Assembly (NCBI GenBank): GCA_033439265.1
Contig: JAVTVX010000035.1
Coordinates: 17,262,001 to 17,326,000 of the forward strand
Reading direction: 5' to 3'
Length of the DNA: 64,000 nt
Source of the DNA: Dillenia suffruticosa
Lineage: Eukaryota > Streptophyta > Magnoliopsida > Dilleniales > Dilleniaceae
The position numbers and the translations under genes are program-made. Below, piece by piece: positions 48,964 through 61,331 of this stretch (position 1 is its first letter; every line of letters begins with the position of its first letter). Under the pieces are notes generated by a model. The model was given only the letters and a program-made list of their open reading frames with translations, ran no database searches and was not told the origin of the DNA.

Positions 48964-50345
48964 GTAACATACTAAAACTAGAAAAATAGCTAAATGCTAA
49001 ACAAAAGTTTGGAAGGAGAAAATAAAAAAGAAAGGGAGAAAAAAGGGAGTTGGCCCTTGTAGGTTATTTAATCAAACCTCAACAATAAAGGAGCGTAAGA
49101 GTAATAATGAACTGCAAGAATCCAAACAGAACATACCAGTATAAACCTATCCTAGCATCAGGCTATGACTTTCCTACTGTCATGACGGAATTTTGTACTA
49201 GTGGTTTCTTTAGTGATGGAACCCTTAACCCGTGGCTTTTGCTGCCTTGGACACCAAACCCACAGAAAGATAATTTTTTTAAAAACTTCAAACCCTTCCA
49301 AAAAGCACAGCTCTTTCCCTGATTCTCTCCCCACGAACAGCCATACAAAATCCAACCACCCATTGTGATATATTTAGCCGAAGGGTGAAAATTGTACCAT
49401 CAAAATTCCTGAAAATCAGAGAAACGTTCAACATTTAATAGCCACATCCCACCTTTAACGCTCCCCATTGCACCTTTTCTGCTTACCCATAACGCCTCAT
49501 ACCTTTTCAAATTTCCTAATTACTACAACCTTTACTATATTCCTAATTCCACTTCCTTAAACAAACATTAGAAATGGGGACAAATGATGATATCGGGCAT
49601 GACGGCCCATGCTTATACAGTTCATAGTCATAGAAATCCAAATTCCACTGGGCCTACTAGGTTACAACCAATCCCATAGAAAACCAAACTATCTCTCGGT
49701 TATTAGTAGATGGACCCTTTAGCCTCTCGACTTTTATCTCTCGGTTCTTGTAGAGTCAACTCCTAACATGCAATGATTCATAGTCGTCATTACCTGATAA
49801 GGAAAAAAAATCTTTGATAAGTTTAAATTTTTTGTAATCTAATAAGAATTTATTGCAATCTTTCCTTATAAGGAAGTAAATTTTCTAGTGATTCAAACCT
49901 TCACCGATTTTCATGACAGCAATGGAAACCTTCCTATCTAAAAAAACTTTGAATGTGTAGAAAATCTACTATTATAGCTCTTGCAATCTCGAAAAATCTT
50001 ATATGGTCTCTCTACAAGAAAGTTAGGATTCCATACCCCCAAGCTTATACAATACTTCCCATACATGCTATATATACTAAACAAGAGGCAACTTGCTAGG
50101 TACGTACCTCTCTTACTTTACATATTGCACATAGAGACTACGTCCAAACTTTTTCAGTCTTTTCTTTTTTACTGCTCTTTCTGATTTGAGCATTGAAGCC
50201 TCCTCTATCAAAACCAACTCCGACGAGTAGGATTCCACATTGAAGATGGACCAATAAATTCTCCATCACTAATTCTCCGTTCAAGTCAGAAGGAAGATTT
50301 ATTATGGAGTCATTTTTGGCATCAACACCTCCCATTTTTTTTTTT
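48964..50345 (+). mobile_element. Putative 3' LTR of the gypsy remnant
   Basis: The stretch begins tgtaacatac and contains a ctatatatact TATA-like box near 50068. It finishes with pyrimidine-rich sequence and tttttggcatcaacacc near 50316, all in the order usual for Ty3/gypsy LTRs. No second copy was confirmed, so the boundaries are estimates. Confidence 0.4.
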
Positions 50346-50496
50346 TAAAATTCCTTTATCTATAGTTTGCCTTGCGTTTATATGATGTTGTTGCAATGCG
50401 ATTGCTTGTAAGACAAATCGTTATACTTGGGTCAATTTTGCACAGTGCTTGCCAAAACATTTTTCTAATGATACAATTTGATGGGGCATTAATTAG

Positions 50497-51980
50497 TGTA
50501 ATATTCACGATTGATTTTACTCTATTTTTGGATAAATATTATACTAATATCTATAAATTGTGGTATTTGATATGTTAGAATCGATGGAGAAAGAATATGA
50601 AGGAAAATGGAGAAAAAGAGCCAATTCGGAGCATTTATGTAAGGAATGGAAAAATGGATAGAATACTCTTTCGTTAGTACATGAGCATGTGAATCTCAGG
50701 AGATAATGCAAGTTTTCTTAAAGACTAAATCAACATGTTCCCTTTTTAGTTGCACAAAAAATTCAAGAAAGGATGGAGCTTAAATTAGAAGCATTGAAGA
50801 CTTTGAAGATTTTATATTATTTTATTCCTAATATTTAGGGATAGAAATTTTTTGGAAACTTCAAACTTGTAATTTTCTATTTTAATTAGTTTATGCCTTT
50901 GACAAGTCAAATAGGTTATTTAGGTAAGAGGAACTTTCTTTTATTTATTTTAGCACCTATCTTAGAGTTTAGAAGGGTTTGCCTTTTTAGAACCTGCTCA
51001 TCATATATATATGAGGCAGCTAGCAGTCACAAGGGATGCATTGTATTCTTGGCTTCCCAGCACATTCTTTTCCAGTAGCATAGGGTCACGAGTCTAGTAG
51101 TACACTCTGTCATTGTTTTCCAGTAGTAATATTATTATTTTGTGAGTTTTTCTTTCACCAAGCTTCCTTTCTAAATTTATTTTCTAGTTGAAGTATTATT
51201 GAATTCTTGATTTTCTATGATTGTGAGATGTAATTGAGTATATTAAATCAATATATCAGAGATATTTATTTAATTTCTAAACTTTATTGATTATGATTTT
51301 CTATAGTTTATTGAATAGTGGTCAATATTTAATAATTTTAAAATAATCTACTACTACTTAAAATGATAAATTCGTAATTATTTGTTTGTTTTAATATAGT
51401 GGTAGATGACATAAATATATGACTTTATTAATAGTCTAATTTATGTCATGGAATTGAATAATTTAATTTAAATAAATTCGCTGTATATTTATTAATTAGA
51501 ATTGGGTTTCTCATGAACTTAATACTGTTAAAATTTTAAATCCTAAAAGATTTTTTAGGATTGTCTTTCAATTAAAAAATAATTAAAAAGTTTCTCTTAA
51601 TTATCAACGAAATATGAAGATAATGGTTGTTCGACATTTGTTGAATGACTATAACTAATTTATCTATAGTTGTTGAAATATTTAAATAGATCGATAATCA
51701 ATCATATGAAATCAATGTGAATATAATTTTTTTGGCTAAAAATCGATTTCCTATTGAATTTTATTCTTTTAATTAAGAGTTGTTTAGTTATTTACTCTTA
51801 GTCAATTATTTCTTTTATTAAATTAATTTACTATTTAGTTAAATTCAAACCCCCCATATTTTTATTATTTTTATTTTTAAAAGAAATAAATTCACAATTC
51901 CCTTTGCAGATGTTTACTCACTTTATACTCATATTGTTTGAAGTAAAAAAAAAAAAAATTTGTTTGATTGACACCCACCA
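50497..51980 (+). repeat. 5' LTR of the Athila-like element
   Basis: It starts tgtaatattcacgattgatt and pairs with the 3' copy through shared blocks: tgtggtatttgatatgtta, agtcacaaggggatgcattgt-like sequence and ttcttggcttcccagcaca. A tatatatatgaggc TATA-like segment is near 51003. The last 100 bp before the primer-binding region have no match in the 3' copy. Confidence 0.8.
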
Positions 51981-52089
51981 AATTTTGATGCCGTTGTCGA
52001 GGAATAATGTTAAGTAAGCTATTTTTTTAGGTTTTACTTTCACTTTGTTTTTGGTATATGCCTCATTCTTCTCGTAAATGTAAACTAGT

Positions 52090-53030
52090 GTTTGATCCAA
52101 AGATTAAGATAACAGCTTGGAGACTTATGAAGAAGACTAAGCAAACAAAACAAATCACATCTTCATTGCTTTAACTCAATTTATACGAGGACTTACAGGA
52201 ATTTTCTAGTGAGAGTGAGAAATAGCACATCAAGGAAGAGAATATAAAAGCACCAAGAACTCTAAGAGAGTTAGCTATACCTGATGTTAACCAACAATCA
52301 CTTTGCATTAATTTTTATGAAATTGAGACTCCATTTGATTTAAAATCAGATCTTATTCACTTGCCTCCTAAATTTAATAGGCTTATAAGAGAAGATCCCA
52401 ACTAGCATGTTAAGGAGTTTCATATCATGTGTTCCACAATGAGACCATAAGGTGTAACTAGGAGTAATTGAAACTAAGAGTTTTTCTATTCTCTTTAGTA
52501 GATAAGGTTAAAAATTGGTTATTTTATTTACCCTCTAATTCAATTATTAATTGGAATGATTTGAAAAGATTGTTTTCAGAGAAATTTTTCTTAGCTTCTC
52601 GTGCAGCAAACATTCGAAAAGAAATTTGTTGTATAAGACAATTTAGTGGGGAGATTTTGTACGAATATTGGAAAAGATTTAAACAGTTTTGTGCAAGTTG
52701 TTCGCAACATCAAATTCCTGAACAACTGCTCATCTAGTACTTTTATGAAGACCTTTTGTCGACAGAGAGAAATATTGGTGCGATGATGAACAAAACACCC
52801 GAGGAAGCAAGAAATTTGATCTCCAATATGGCAACAAATGCACAACAGATTGGAGAAAGGCAAGATGTCTCAAAAAAGGTCAATGAGATAAGTATTTCTT
52901 CTCTTGATCACAAGTTAGATGCACTAATATCTATTGTGGAAAGGTTGGTTGTGGGACAGATACAACAAATGAAGGCATTTGGAATTTGTTTGAATATGGG
53001 ATACCTAACTGACATGTACTCTATGCTTTA
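52090..53030 (+). pseudogene. Retrotransposon gag remnant
   Basis: This is the capsid-type gag region of the Athila-like element. Marks include RTLRELA near 52258, KEFHIMCSTM near 52412, and the core DKVKNWLFYLP...NWNDLKRLFSEKFF (52498-52590) with RKEICCIRQFSGE and LYEYWKRFKQ (52615-52690). Stops (TAG near 52404 and 52737) and frame changes show it is not functional. Confidence 0.8.
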
Positions 53031-53859
53031 AGAGGAGTCTAACGAACAACTGAATATGGAAGGTAGATTTCAGGGCAGCCCCAAACAAAATACGATCTTT
53101 ACTCAAATACCTACACCTATAACCAAGGTTAGAGAGACCATCAAAATCGAAGTTTTGGGAATAAACCTGAAGGATTTTCGTTGCAATCTTATGAGAGTCC
53201 ATCATTCCAATCGTAGTGACCTCCATAGAATCGAGGACCAGCCTTTGCAGATCTAGTAAAATGTTTATGCAGGACATACAAAAATTCCAGCAAAAAACAA
53301 GTGCAAGTATCCAAAGTCTTGGCACCCAAGTGTCACAATTGGCAACGACAATAAGCAAAATCAAAACTAATCATGGAAAATTACTTTCTCAACTTGAAAT
53401 TAATCCAAGAGAGAATGCAAGTGCTATGTTAGTCAAAAGTGGAAAAGAAGTGTGGAATTTTTTATCAAAAGAGTTACAAAAAGAGGAAGAGTACAAAAAG
53501 AAAACTATTCCTCTTGAAACTACACCAAAAAAGTAAGTGAGCTACCCAATAAATCAAATTCAAAACTAACTATTTCCCCTCCTTTTCTTGGCAAGTTATC
53601 ATGTTCCAAGAAGCAAGATGATGAGAAGAAAATTCTGGAAACTTTCAGAAAAGTGGAGATAGATATCTCTCTAATTGAAGCTATTCGACAAGTGTCAAAA
53701 TACGTGAAATTTCTTAAGGAATTATGCATTAGAAAAATGAAGTTGGAGGGTAATGATAAGATTGTTGTTGTGAGAATGTCTCAGCCATTACCCAAAGAAA
53801 ATTGCTTCCAAAGTGCAAAGATTCAGGTATGTTTACTATACTAATAATCATAAGTAACA

Positions 53860-54240
53860 AGAGATTCGAAAAGGTAATACATGACCTAGGTGCCTCCATA
53901 AATGTCATGCCCTTAACCATGTTTAGGTATTTGAATTTATAACTTTTAAAGGAGATCAATATGATTATACAATTAGCCGATAGGTCTAATTCATACCCTA
54001 AGGGAATCATTGAGGATGTCTTGATTAATGTTAATTAGCTAATTTTTCCTATTGATTTTTATATTATTGACATGGATGATGCATGTTTATCAAATCTTGT
54101 TCTCATATTGCTAGGTAGACCTTTTATGAAAATAGCAAAAACCAAGATTGATCTAGATTTAGGAATCTTATCATTTGACTTTGATGGTAAAATTGTCACG
54201 TTCAATATTTTTGATGCTATGCCATAACTCAATGACTTGG
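53860..54240 (+). pseudogene. Retroviral-type aspartic protease remnant
   Basis: The active-site-like DLGAS lies at 53883-53897, in the D(S/T)GA position of the family, with Leu in the second place. It is followed by INVMPLT and a LLGRPFMKIAKTKID stretch near 54110-54155. Frame breaks occur within it. Confidence 0.65.
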
Positions 54241-54699
54241 AATTCATTTTTCATGTTGGTATAGTTAATTCAATAGTGCATGAGAATTTTGAACAAAATT
54301 TGATAGTTTTAAGTTTGATCTTGTGTTGAAAAAATAATGGATAGATGAAGATGTGAAAGTGACTCAAGACGAAGACACAAGGGAAGCTATCATGGCTTTG
54401 CAGTCCACATCGAAACTACCCCAAAGGTTTGCAAGCAATTTTCTACATTTACCACCTTCTAATGAAAGGATTCTTCCTTCTATAATGCAAGCTCTAAAAC
54501 TCAAGTTGAAACTCTTGCCCGAACATCTCAAGTGTACATATTTGTGTGATGATGAGACTTTGCCAGTGATCATAGTGAAAGAACTAACCCAGAGTCAAGA
54601 AGGGAGCTTGATATGAGTGTTAAGGGAGTATAATAGCCATCAGATGGACCTTGACGTATATCAAAAGTATAAGTCCAAAAGTATAAGCTGAATTTTACT

Positions 54700-56010
54700 C
54701 GTGTCCGACTCCAAACCGATGAAAGAGATTGTTTTAAAAGAAATTTTGAAATTAATAGAGTTAGCGATTATTTATCCTATTTTTAATAGTAAATGGGTCA
54801 ATTTGGTCGATGTAGTTCCCAAAAATAGTGGTTTCCAATTGGTAAAGAATAAGAATAATGAATTAATTCCAATGAAACCACAAATGGGGTGGCGAATGTG
54901 CATTGATTTTAAGAAACTAAATACAGTTATTAGAAAGGATCATTTTCCTTTACCTTTCATCAACCAAATGCTAGAAAGGTTAGTGGGTAAATTGTTTTTT
55001 TGTTTCTTGGATTAGCATTCAGGATATTACCAAATAGTTATAGTCCAAGAGAACTAAGAAAAGACCACTTTTACTTACCCATTTGAAACATTTGCATATT
55101 GTAGGATGCCTTTTGACCTTTGTAATGCACCAAGAACATTTCAAAGATGCATGATGAGTTTTTTTCGGATTTAATTGAAAATTATATCGAAATTTTCATG
55201 GTTGATTTTACGGTGTATGGAGATTCATTCAATAATGTCTAGACAATTTGTGTAAGATTCTTGGGAGATGTATTGAACTAATCTAGTCCTTAATTATGAG
55301 AAATGTCATTTTATGGTTAAGGAGGGGATAGTGTTAGGTCATGTAACATCATCAAGAGACATTTAGGTTGATAAGGCCAAGGTTGATTTAATTGCCAATT
55401 TGTCATATCCTACTATGTGCGATAAGTCCGCAGTTTTCTTGGTCATACAAGTTTTTACCGAAAATTCATCAAGAACTTTTTGAAAATAGTTCAACCACTT
55501 TCAAGATTGCTACAAAATGATGTTCCATTTGATTTTAAAGAAGAATGTAAGGTGGCCTTTGATAAATTGAAAGCTTTGCTAACTTCAGCTCTGATTTTGC
55601 AGCTACCTAATTGGGATCTAGCATTTGAGTTGATGTGCAATGCTAGTCACTATGCCGTAAGAGCTATTCTTGGACAAAAAGAGGGGAAGCAATCTCATGT
55701 CATTTACTACATCTTAAAGACACTCAATCATGCCCAATGCAACTACACCACAACAGAGAAGGAGCTTTTTGCCAAGTCTTTACTTTTGAAAATTTAGGTC
55801 TTATTTATTGGACTCTAAAATTGTTGTTTATTCTGATCTTACAACCATAAAGTACCTCATATTGAAGAAAGAATCAAAACCATGTCTTATTCATTGGATC
55901 TTGCTATTGCAAGAGTTCGATTGGGAAATAAGAGACCGAAAGGGGTCAAAAAATTCAGTAGCAGATCATTTTACTTGGCTGGTGTGAGAGGAGGAAAACG
56001 TGTCCATATC
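54700..56010 (+). pseudogene. Reverse transcriptase and RNase H remnant
   Basis: The RT part has WRMCIDFKKLN (54892-54925), FPLPFINQMLERL and FCFLD..SGYYQI, and AP-TFQRCM near 55135. At the catalytic loop (near 55198-55225) the sequence reads MVDFTVYGDS, with one Asp of the usual DD pair missing. The RNase H part starts near 55480 (FELMCNASHYAVRAILGQ) and continues to about 56000. Numerous stops break the region. Confidence 0.8.
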
Positions 56011-56219
56011 TAAGACATTACCAGATGAGAAACTATTGGCGCTTCAATGTAAGGGAGGCAAAAAAATCTTGGTTTATTGATATAGTCAATTTTCTTGTCA
56101 CAGGTGATTTACTACATGAATTGAGACTCTAAATACTACATTTGGGATGAACCATATTTGTAGAAAATTGGGTCAGACCAAGTTATTCATAAGTATGTTT
56201 TGAATAATGAAATTCAATT

Positions 56220-57230
56220 CAAACTCACTTATTGTCATATTCATGCATGTGGTGGGCCCCAAAAGAATGGTTAAGAAAATCTTAGATAGTAGATTTTATT
56301 GGAACACAATCTTTAGGGATGCATACCATTTTTGTAAAAATTGTAAAAAATGTTAAAAAGTTGGTAACATATCCTTGAGAGATGAGATGCCACAAAACCC
56401 CATTTTAATTTGTGAAATCTTTGATATTTGGGGTATGAATTTTATGAGTCCCTTTCCTAACTCTTTTGGTCATTTATACATAATGTTTGTTGTTGATTAT
56501 GTTTTCACATGGGTAGACACAAAAACTACTCGAACTAATGATGCGAATCTTGTTGTACAATTTCTTAAATCTAACATTTTTAGTAGATTTGGGGTTCCCA
56601 AAGCCATCATCAGTGACCAAGGCACTCACTTTTGCAATAAAATGGTGAAAGCCTTAATACAAAAATATGGAGTGAATCATCGTATAGCTATAGTCTATTA
56701 CCCACAAACAAATGGGCAAACCGAATTTTCAAACTGATAGATCAAGAGTATCTTGGAGAAAATAATAAATATCATCCACAAAGATTGGAATTTACGCTTA
56801 GAAGACCCTTTCTGGGACTATAAGACAGTTTACAAAACTCCAATCGGGATGTCACCTTATTGGCTCGTCTTTGGCAAGTTATGTTACCTTCTGGTTGAGC
56901 TCGAACACAAGGCATTTTGGGTTGTCAGACAATGTAATCTAGATGCAAAGGCAATAGGAATGGAGAGAAAATTTCAGCTTCAAGAATTGGAGGAAATTTA
57001 GTTAAAGGCATATGACAATACAAGGATGTATAAGGAGCAAACAAAGTACCTCCATGACAAGTTCCTACATTCAATAAGGCAAAATTTTCTCCTCTATAAC
57101 TTGAGATTGAAACTCATATTAGGTAAATTTAAGTCCTATTCAACGGGTCCATATGTTATTGTAAATATTTCTTCATATGATGCAATTAAAATTCAAAGTT
57201 TTGAAATTAGCAAGATTTTTTAGGTTAATG
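56220..57230 (+). pseudogene. Integrase remnant
   Basis: An HHCC-like zinc region (CHIHACG and CKNCKKC, 56234-56356) precedes the DDE core. Core marks are [11 protein letters not shown], the VDYV-TWV stretch and [13 protein letters not shown] (56420-56650), then [10 protein letters not shown] near 56697. A C-terminal part with KEQTKYLHDKF ends near 57230. Stops and a frame change separate these blocks. Confidence 0.8.
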
Positions 57231-58051
57231 ACTATAGACTCAAACCTTTTATCGAAGGTATTGATGTTTTCACCGTAGAGGAGATTAATCTAGCATACCC
57301 CATTTATGTCGAAAGATGAGACAAGAAGAACATGTCGAGCCAATGACATTAAATAAAGGCGTTTATTGGGAGATAACCTGATATTTTTGTACTTTTTATT
57401 TAATATTTATTTTGTTGATTTGATTTAGATTTAATTTTGATAGTTTTTTTTTTTTATAGGTGAATAAAAGTTAGAAAATTTTGACGATTGGATCTTCTTA
57501 AAATTTAGTGTTGCCTACATAAAAGTTAAAGAATGCAAGGAGTTGATTTTAGAAGAATCAAAAGTGCTCCAAAGCTAATGCATGTCCATTCCTTAACAGA
57601 GTTTCATTTTTGCCCACAATTCAAAATGTCTTAAAGAGGGGACAGAAGTACTTCGGTTTCTCCGGTATTAAGGCGTGTTCACGCCTTACCAAAGTTTCAC
57701 TACTACCACTTTGAAGGGGGTTTAAGGAGTTTTTTCAAAAAAATGGACAAAGTGCTCAAAGTTTAAGACATGCCCACACCCTAAACAAATTTCTTTACTG
57801 CCTCCAAAACATAAAAAGAAAGGAGAGGTTAAAGTTAAAATTTATAAAAAAAAAAACAAGAAACTTGCTTTCTTTCTAATTTTTGGTTTTCCTCATAGGG
57901 TTTCTATACCCCCTTTTCTTTCCTGCTATCGCGGTGCTGCTTCAATTCCTTCAGCCAATCCTCCTTGCCGTTGGTGACCATGGGTCGGAAACAAGTGCCT
58001 AAACACCGCTAAGGCCTCCATAAACAATGTCCCTCCAGTCCGCATCCTCCC

Positions 58052-59790
58052 ATGCCGAATTGCATCTCTCTATCTTCAGATACTGACGAAGCCCCTTCGG
58101 CTCCTCCAGCACCTTCGATGGCCTCATCCTTTCAGTCACCACCCTCTTTGCCAGTGTATCTATCATCCAGCCGTCGTAGGAAGCCATCCCCAACAACTCC
58201 AAGCGCTTGTGAGTCATCCTCCAACCCAAAACCCACAACAGTAGAACCATCTTCCTCGCATCCGAAACCTACTCACATTCGATCAAGGATTGCAACAAGG
58301 AAATCCGTGCTTGCCCCTTCCTGAGCACGACTCCATGGGCTCCTCCAATTCTCCACAGCTGAGGGATGAAAAAGGTAAGCCGAAATTTCTTCTAGAGGCA
58401 TTATCCCTTGCAAGTAAATGCATATGTCATCTTTAGAAACCCTAGGAATTGCTAATAAGATTACTCAGTATTTGTCTACAATAGGTTGGGAACATTATAT
58501 CATTTTCAGTTGCCTTCCATTCTGAGAATTAATCTATGAGTTTTTTGCGAGTTTTGTTTCGTATTAACCTAAAAAAACAAAAAAAAATTTAAAACAATAC
58601 TCTTCAAAAAATATTTCCAAAACTAACACACATATGTCGTAACTTGAAGTCACGACATTACTGTTTATTGAACAGTGCCATGTCACGACTTCAAGTCACG
58701 ACATGACACTGTTTATCACGGTATCATATTGTGACTTGAAGTCACAACATGGTACTATACATGTCGTGACTTGAAGTCACGACATGATACTGTTCATTGA
58801 ACAGTGCATACTATTCAATGAACAGTATTTTACTGTTCAATGAACAGTAATGTCGTGACTTCAAGTCACGACATGAGTGTGTTAAATTTGGAAATATTTT
58901 TTTAAGAGTGTTGTTTTAAAAAAATTTTTTGTTTTTGAGGTTAATTCAGAAAAAACTCAGTTTTTTGCTACATTCAACTTTCACACATCTAAGGATTTCA
59001 ATGCATATACTCCTAGGTTAATTGCATTCTGGCTAATGAATCATTCCTTTAACATGTCATTGACTAAATTCAACATTGTTTTGGGATTCATTGATTCGAG
59101 TCAAACTCAGTCCTCTGCGTGTCTAATTGCATTTGTGATTACACACTCCAATTTAATTCAGAATATGTCAATATTTAGTCTGAGTTATCAGTCAATCATG
59201 CTGGTTACCACCCTAGTTACTCTAAGAATGGTAATCTAAAAGATCATGCCTTGCAAGCACTCCAAAGTTTTCTAGCTTATAGTCTTTCGAGTCGAAAGGA
59301 TAGCTCATGAGTTTGTACTAAACCTCAATTGCTTTTCCTGTGATGCATGACAACAATTCAAAAAGTCAATTTTGGATATTGGATAGTTTCTCAATTTCTA
59401 TCTTGTGTGAACAAAAAGAAGAGACCTTCGATTCTAGGCTCACTCATTACCTATTTAGCTATGAATTTAGGCATTTTTTACTTAAATAATCATAATTTAC
59501 ATGTGGCATGTGCAATGGAATCGCTTGACCTTGATTGTTTAGCTCAAATGGGTATTATTTCTATTTCAAATGGTCATTACTTTTTTATCCCACTGGGTGA
59601 ACGCTAGGAAAAGTCTACTATTCATTATGCAGGCATTTTAGAACAAAGAGATACACCTCCTCTCACAGGCCTCCATCCAGCGAACCCGTGGCAAACAATT
59701 GACGAACACCTCTCTCAACTAGAGAAGAACTTGATGGTCTATTTCGAGCTCCTTGGATTCGTTTCTCCTTTTCCACCTTCACCCTAGGGG
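58052..59790 (+). pseudogene. Post-pol (envelope-position) ORF of the Athila-like element
   Basis: Athila elements carry an extra ORF after pol. Here a Ser/Pro-rich N-terminal part (58052-58324) is separated by stops and a nested MITE (58549-58959) from a second part. That part (about 59036-59607) has LGSLITYLAMNLG and MESLDLDCLAQMGI, which fit the conserved end of that ORF family. I see no convincing transmembrane segment. It is broken and not expressible as one protein. Confidence 0.6.
58539..58969. mobile_element. MULE-related MITE with type A palindrome array
   Basis: The element (58549-58959, 411 bp) has ends GAGTTTTGTTTCGTATTAAC and, reversed, GAGTTTTTTCTGAATTAACC. A perfect 10-bp duplication agttttttgc sits at 58539-58548 and 58960-58969. 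The interior is nearly all palindromes. Type A copies are at 58634-58658, 58761-58785 and 58850-58874, two of them with perfect 12-bp arms (ATGTCGTGACTT). Between them is the smaller palindrome tactgttcattgaacagtgc. There is no coding capacity, so movement would need a transposase from elsewhere. Confidence 0.9.
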
Positions 59791-61331
59791 AGGATTGTTA
59801 TATCTTACTCTTTTATTTCTTTGGTTTTCTTTTTTTGTTTTGCTCGAGTTGGTTTCATTCATTCTTTCACTTTCAACTTAGGATACATTGGGGAAAATAT
59901 ATGATTTAGGTGGGGGAATATTAGATACTTTTGTTCTTGATAATATACTTGATTTTTTGCAATAGTTTAAGATTTATTTTATTAAAAAAATTGAAAAAAA
60001 TTTCAAACTTTCTAAATTGATGTGTGCTATTTGATTGGCTGAAAATTTATGAGAAATGACTTGTATTAATGATTTTTTTGCTTGTAATGGTTGATCATCT
60101 CTTTAATAGTTTTCTTTAAAGAATAAACATGTAATATTTGGCACAAACCCTATTTAAAAGTGAGATTTTGAGTTTAAAATGAGTAAATTTATTATTTGTG
60201 CTCGAGATTACTTTTCTTGTTGATTTATTATCACACTTGAATTAGATATTCTAGAACTTGCTCTATTATGTATGTGGAGATCACATTCTAGAATTTCATG
60301 TATTGAATTGTTAAAGGCACCTAAGTTTTACCCTCTTTTTGGCTTTCAAAAAAAAAATATCCCTACCTTGATTTTATAAATCCTTAGTTAATCAAGTTAA
60401 ACCTATGACCTTCTTTTTCTTCTTTATAACCATCTTAATACAACACCTAATCTTTTATCTTTTAATTTGGCCTTCTTTTCAAACCCTTGTACCAAATGTA
60501 TAATTTGATTATGTGTTTGCCTTAAGAGAAACATGATGATTGGAATCTTGATTTTGATACTTTCATTGATACGAAATGAAAATGGACTTTGTAATTGCGC
60601 AAGAAAGAAAAAAAGTTTGAGTCTTGACTATTCTTTATTGAGAGATTGTTTTGGGGAAAAAAAGTACAAAAAGAAAAGAAAAAAGAAAAAAGGAAAAAGA
60701 GAAGAAGAAATGAGCTACATCTTGTTTAAAGTCCATTCATTCACATTTCATGGAAATGAGAGAAATTGTTGACAAAAAGCATTTGGACATAAAGAAAACA
60801 TTTTTTTGTGCTGTTTGCTTGGGACAAAAGTGGTCAATATTGAAAAATTATGTAGTTAACTATATACTTCTTTCGGTATATTTTGACCCTTAAAAATTCT
60901 TTTTATGCTACTCTTAACCCTAATCTTATTATAATCAAATGAAAGATCTTTTGATTAGTGCATAGAATGGTGGAGATTTGATATATTTACAAACTTTTGG
61001 TAATATCATTGAATTATATTGATTTAAGTGATTTATTTATTTTACACTTCATTTTGAGTGAATTTGAGTGAACCCTTAAAAAACTTGTTAAATCTTGCGG
61101 TTTTGATTTCATGAGCTATTAGAAAATGTAATGATGGTTCTAGTGTAAAATACTCTAAAGCACTTATTGTTTTGATTACGTTTCCAATTAGACTTTTATG
61201 GTATATGTTGGTTTAGGAGTTTGGATGAAAAATAGATTGGTTTATGAAATAATTTTAGATTTAATTGAGTGATGAATGTTTGAGAATAAGTATTATCTAG
61301 GTGTGAGAGAATTTAATAATACATAAATTAG

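Noticed and set aside
50138..50335. Minus-strand ORF in the putative LTR
   Set aside because: It lies in LTR-like sequence with pyrimidine-rich plus strand and matches no protein family.
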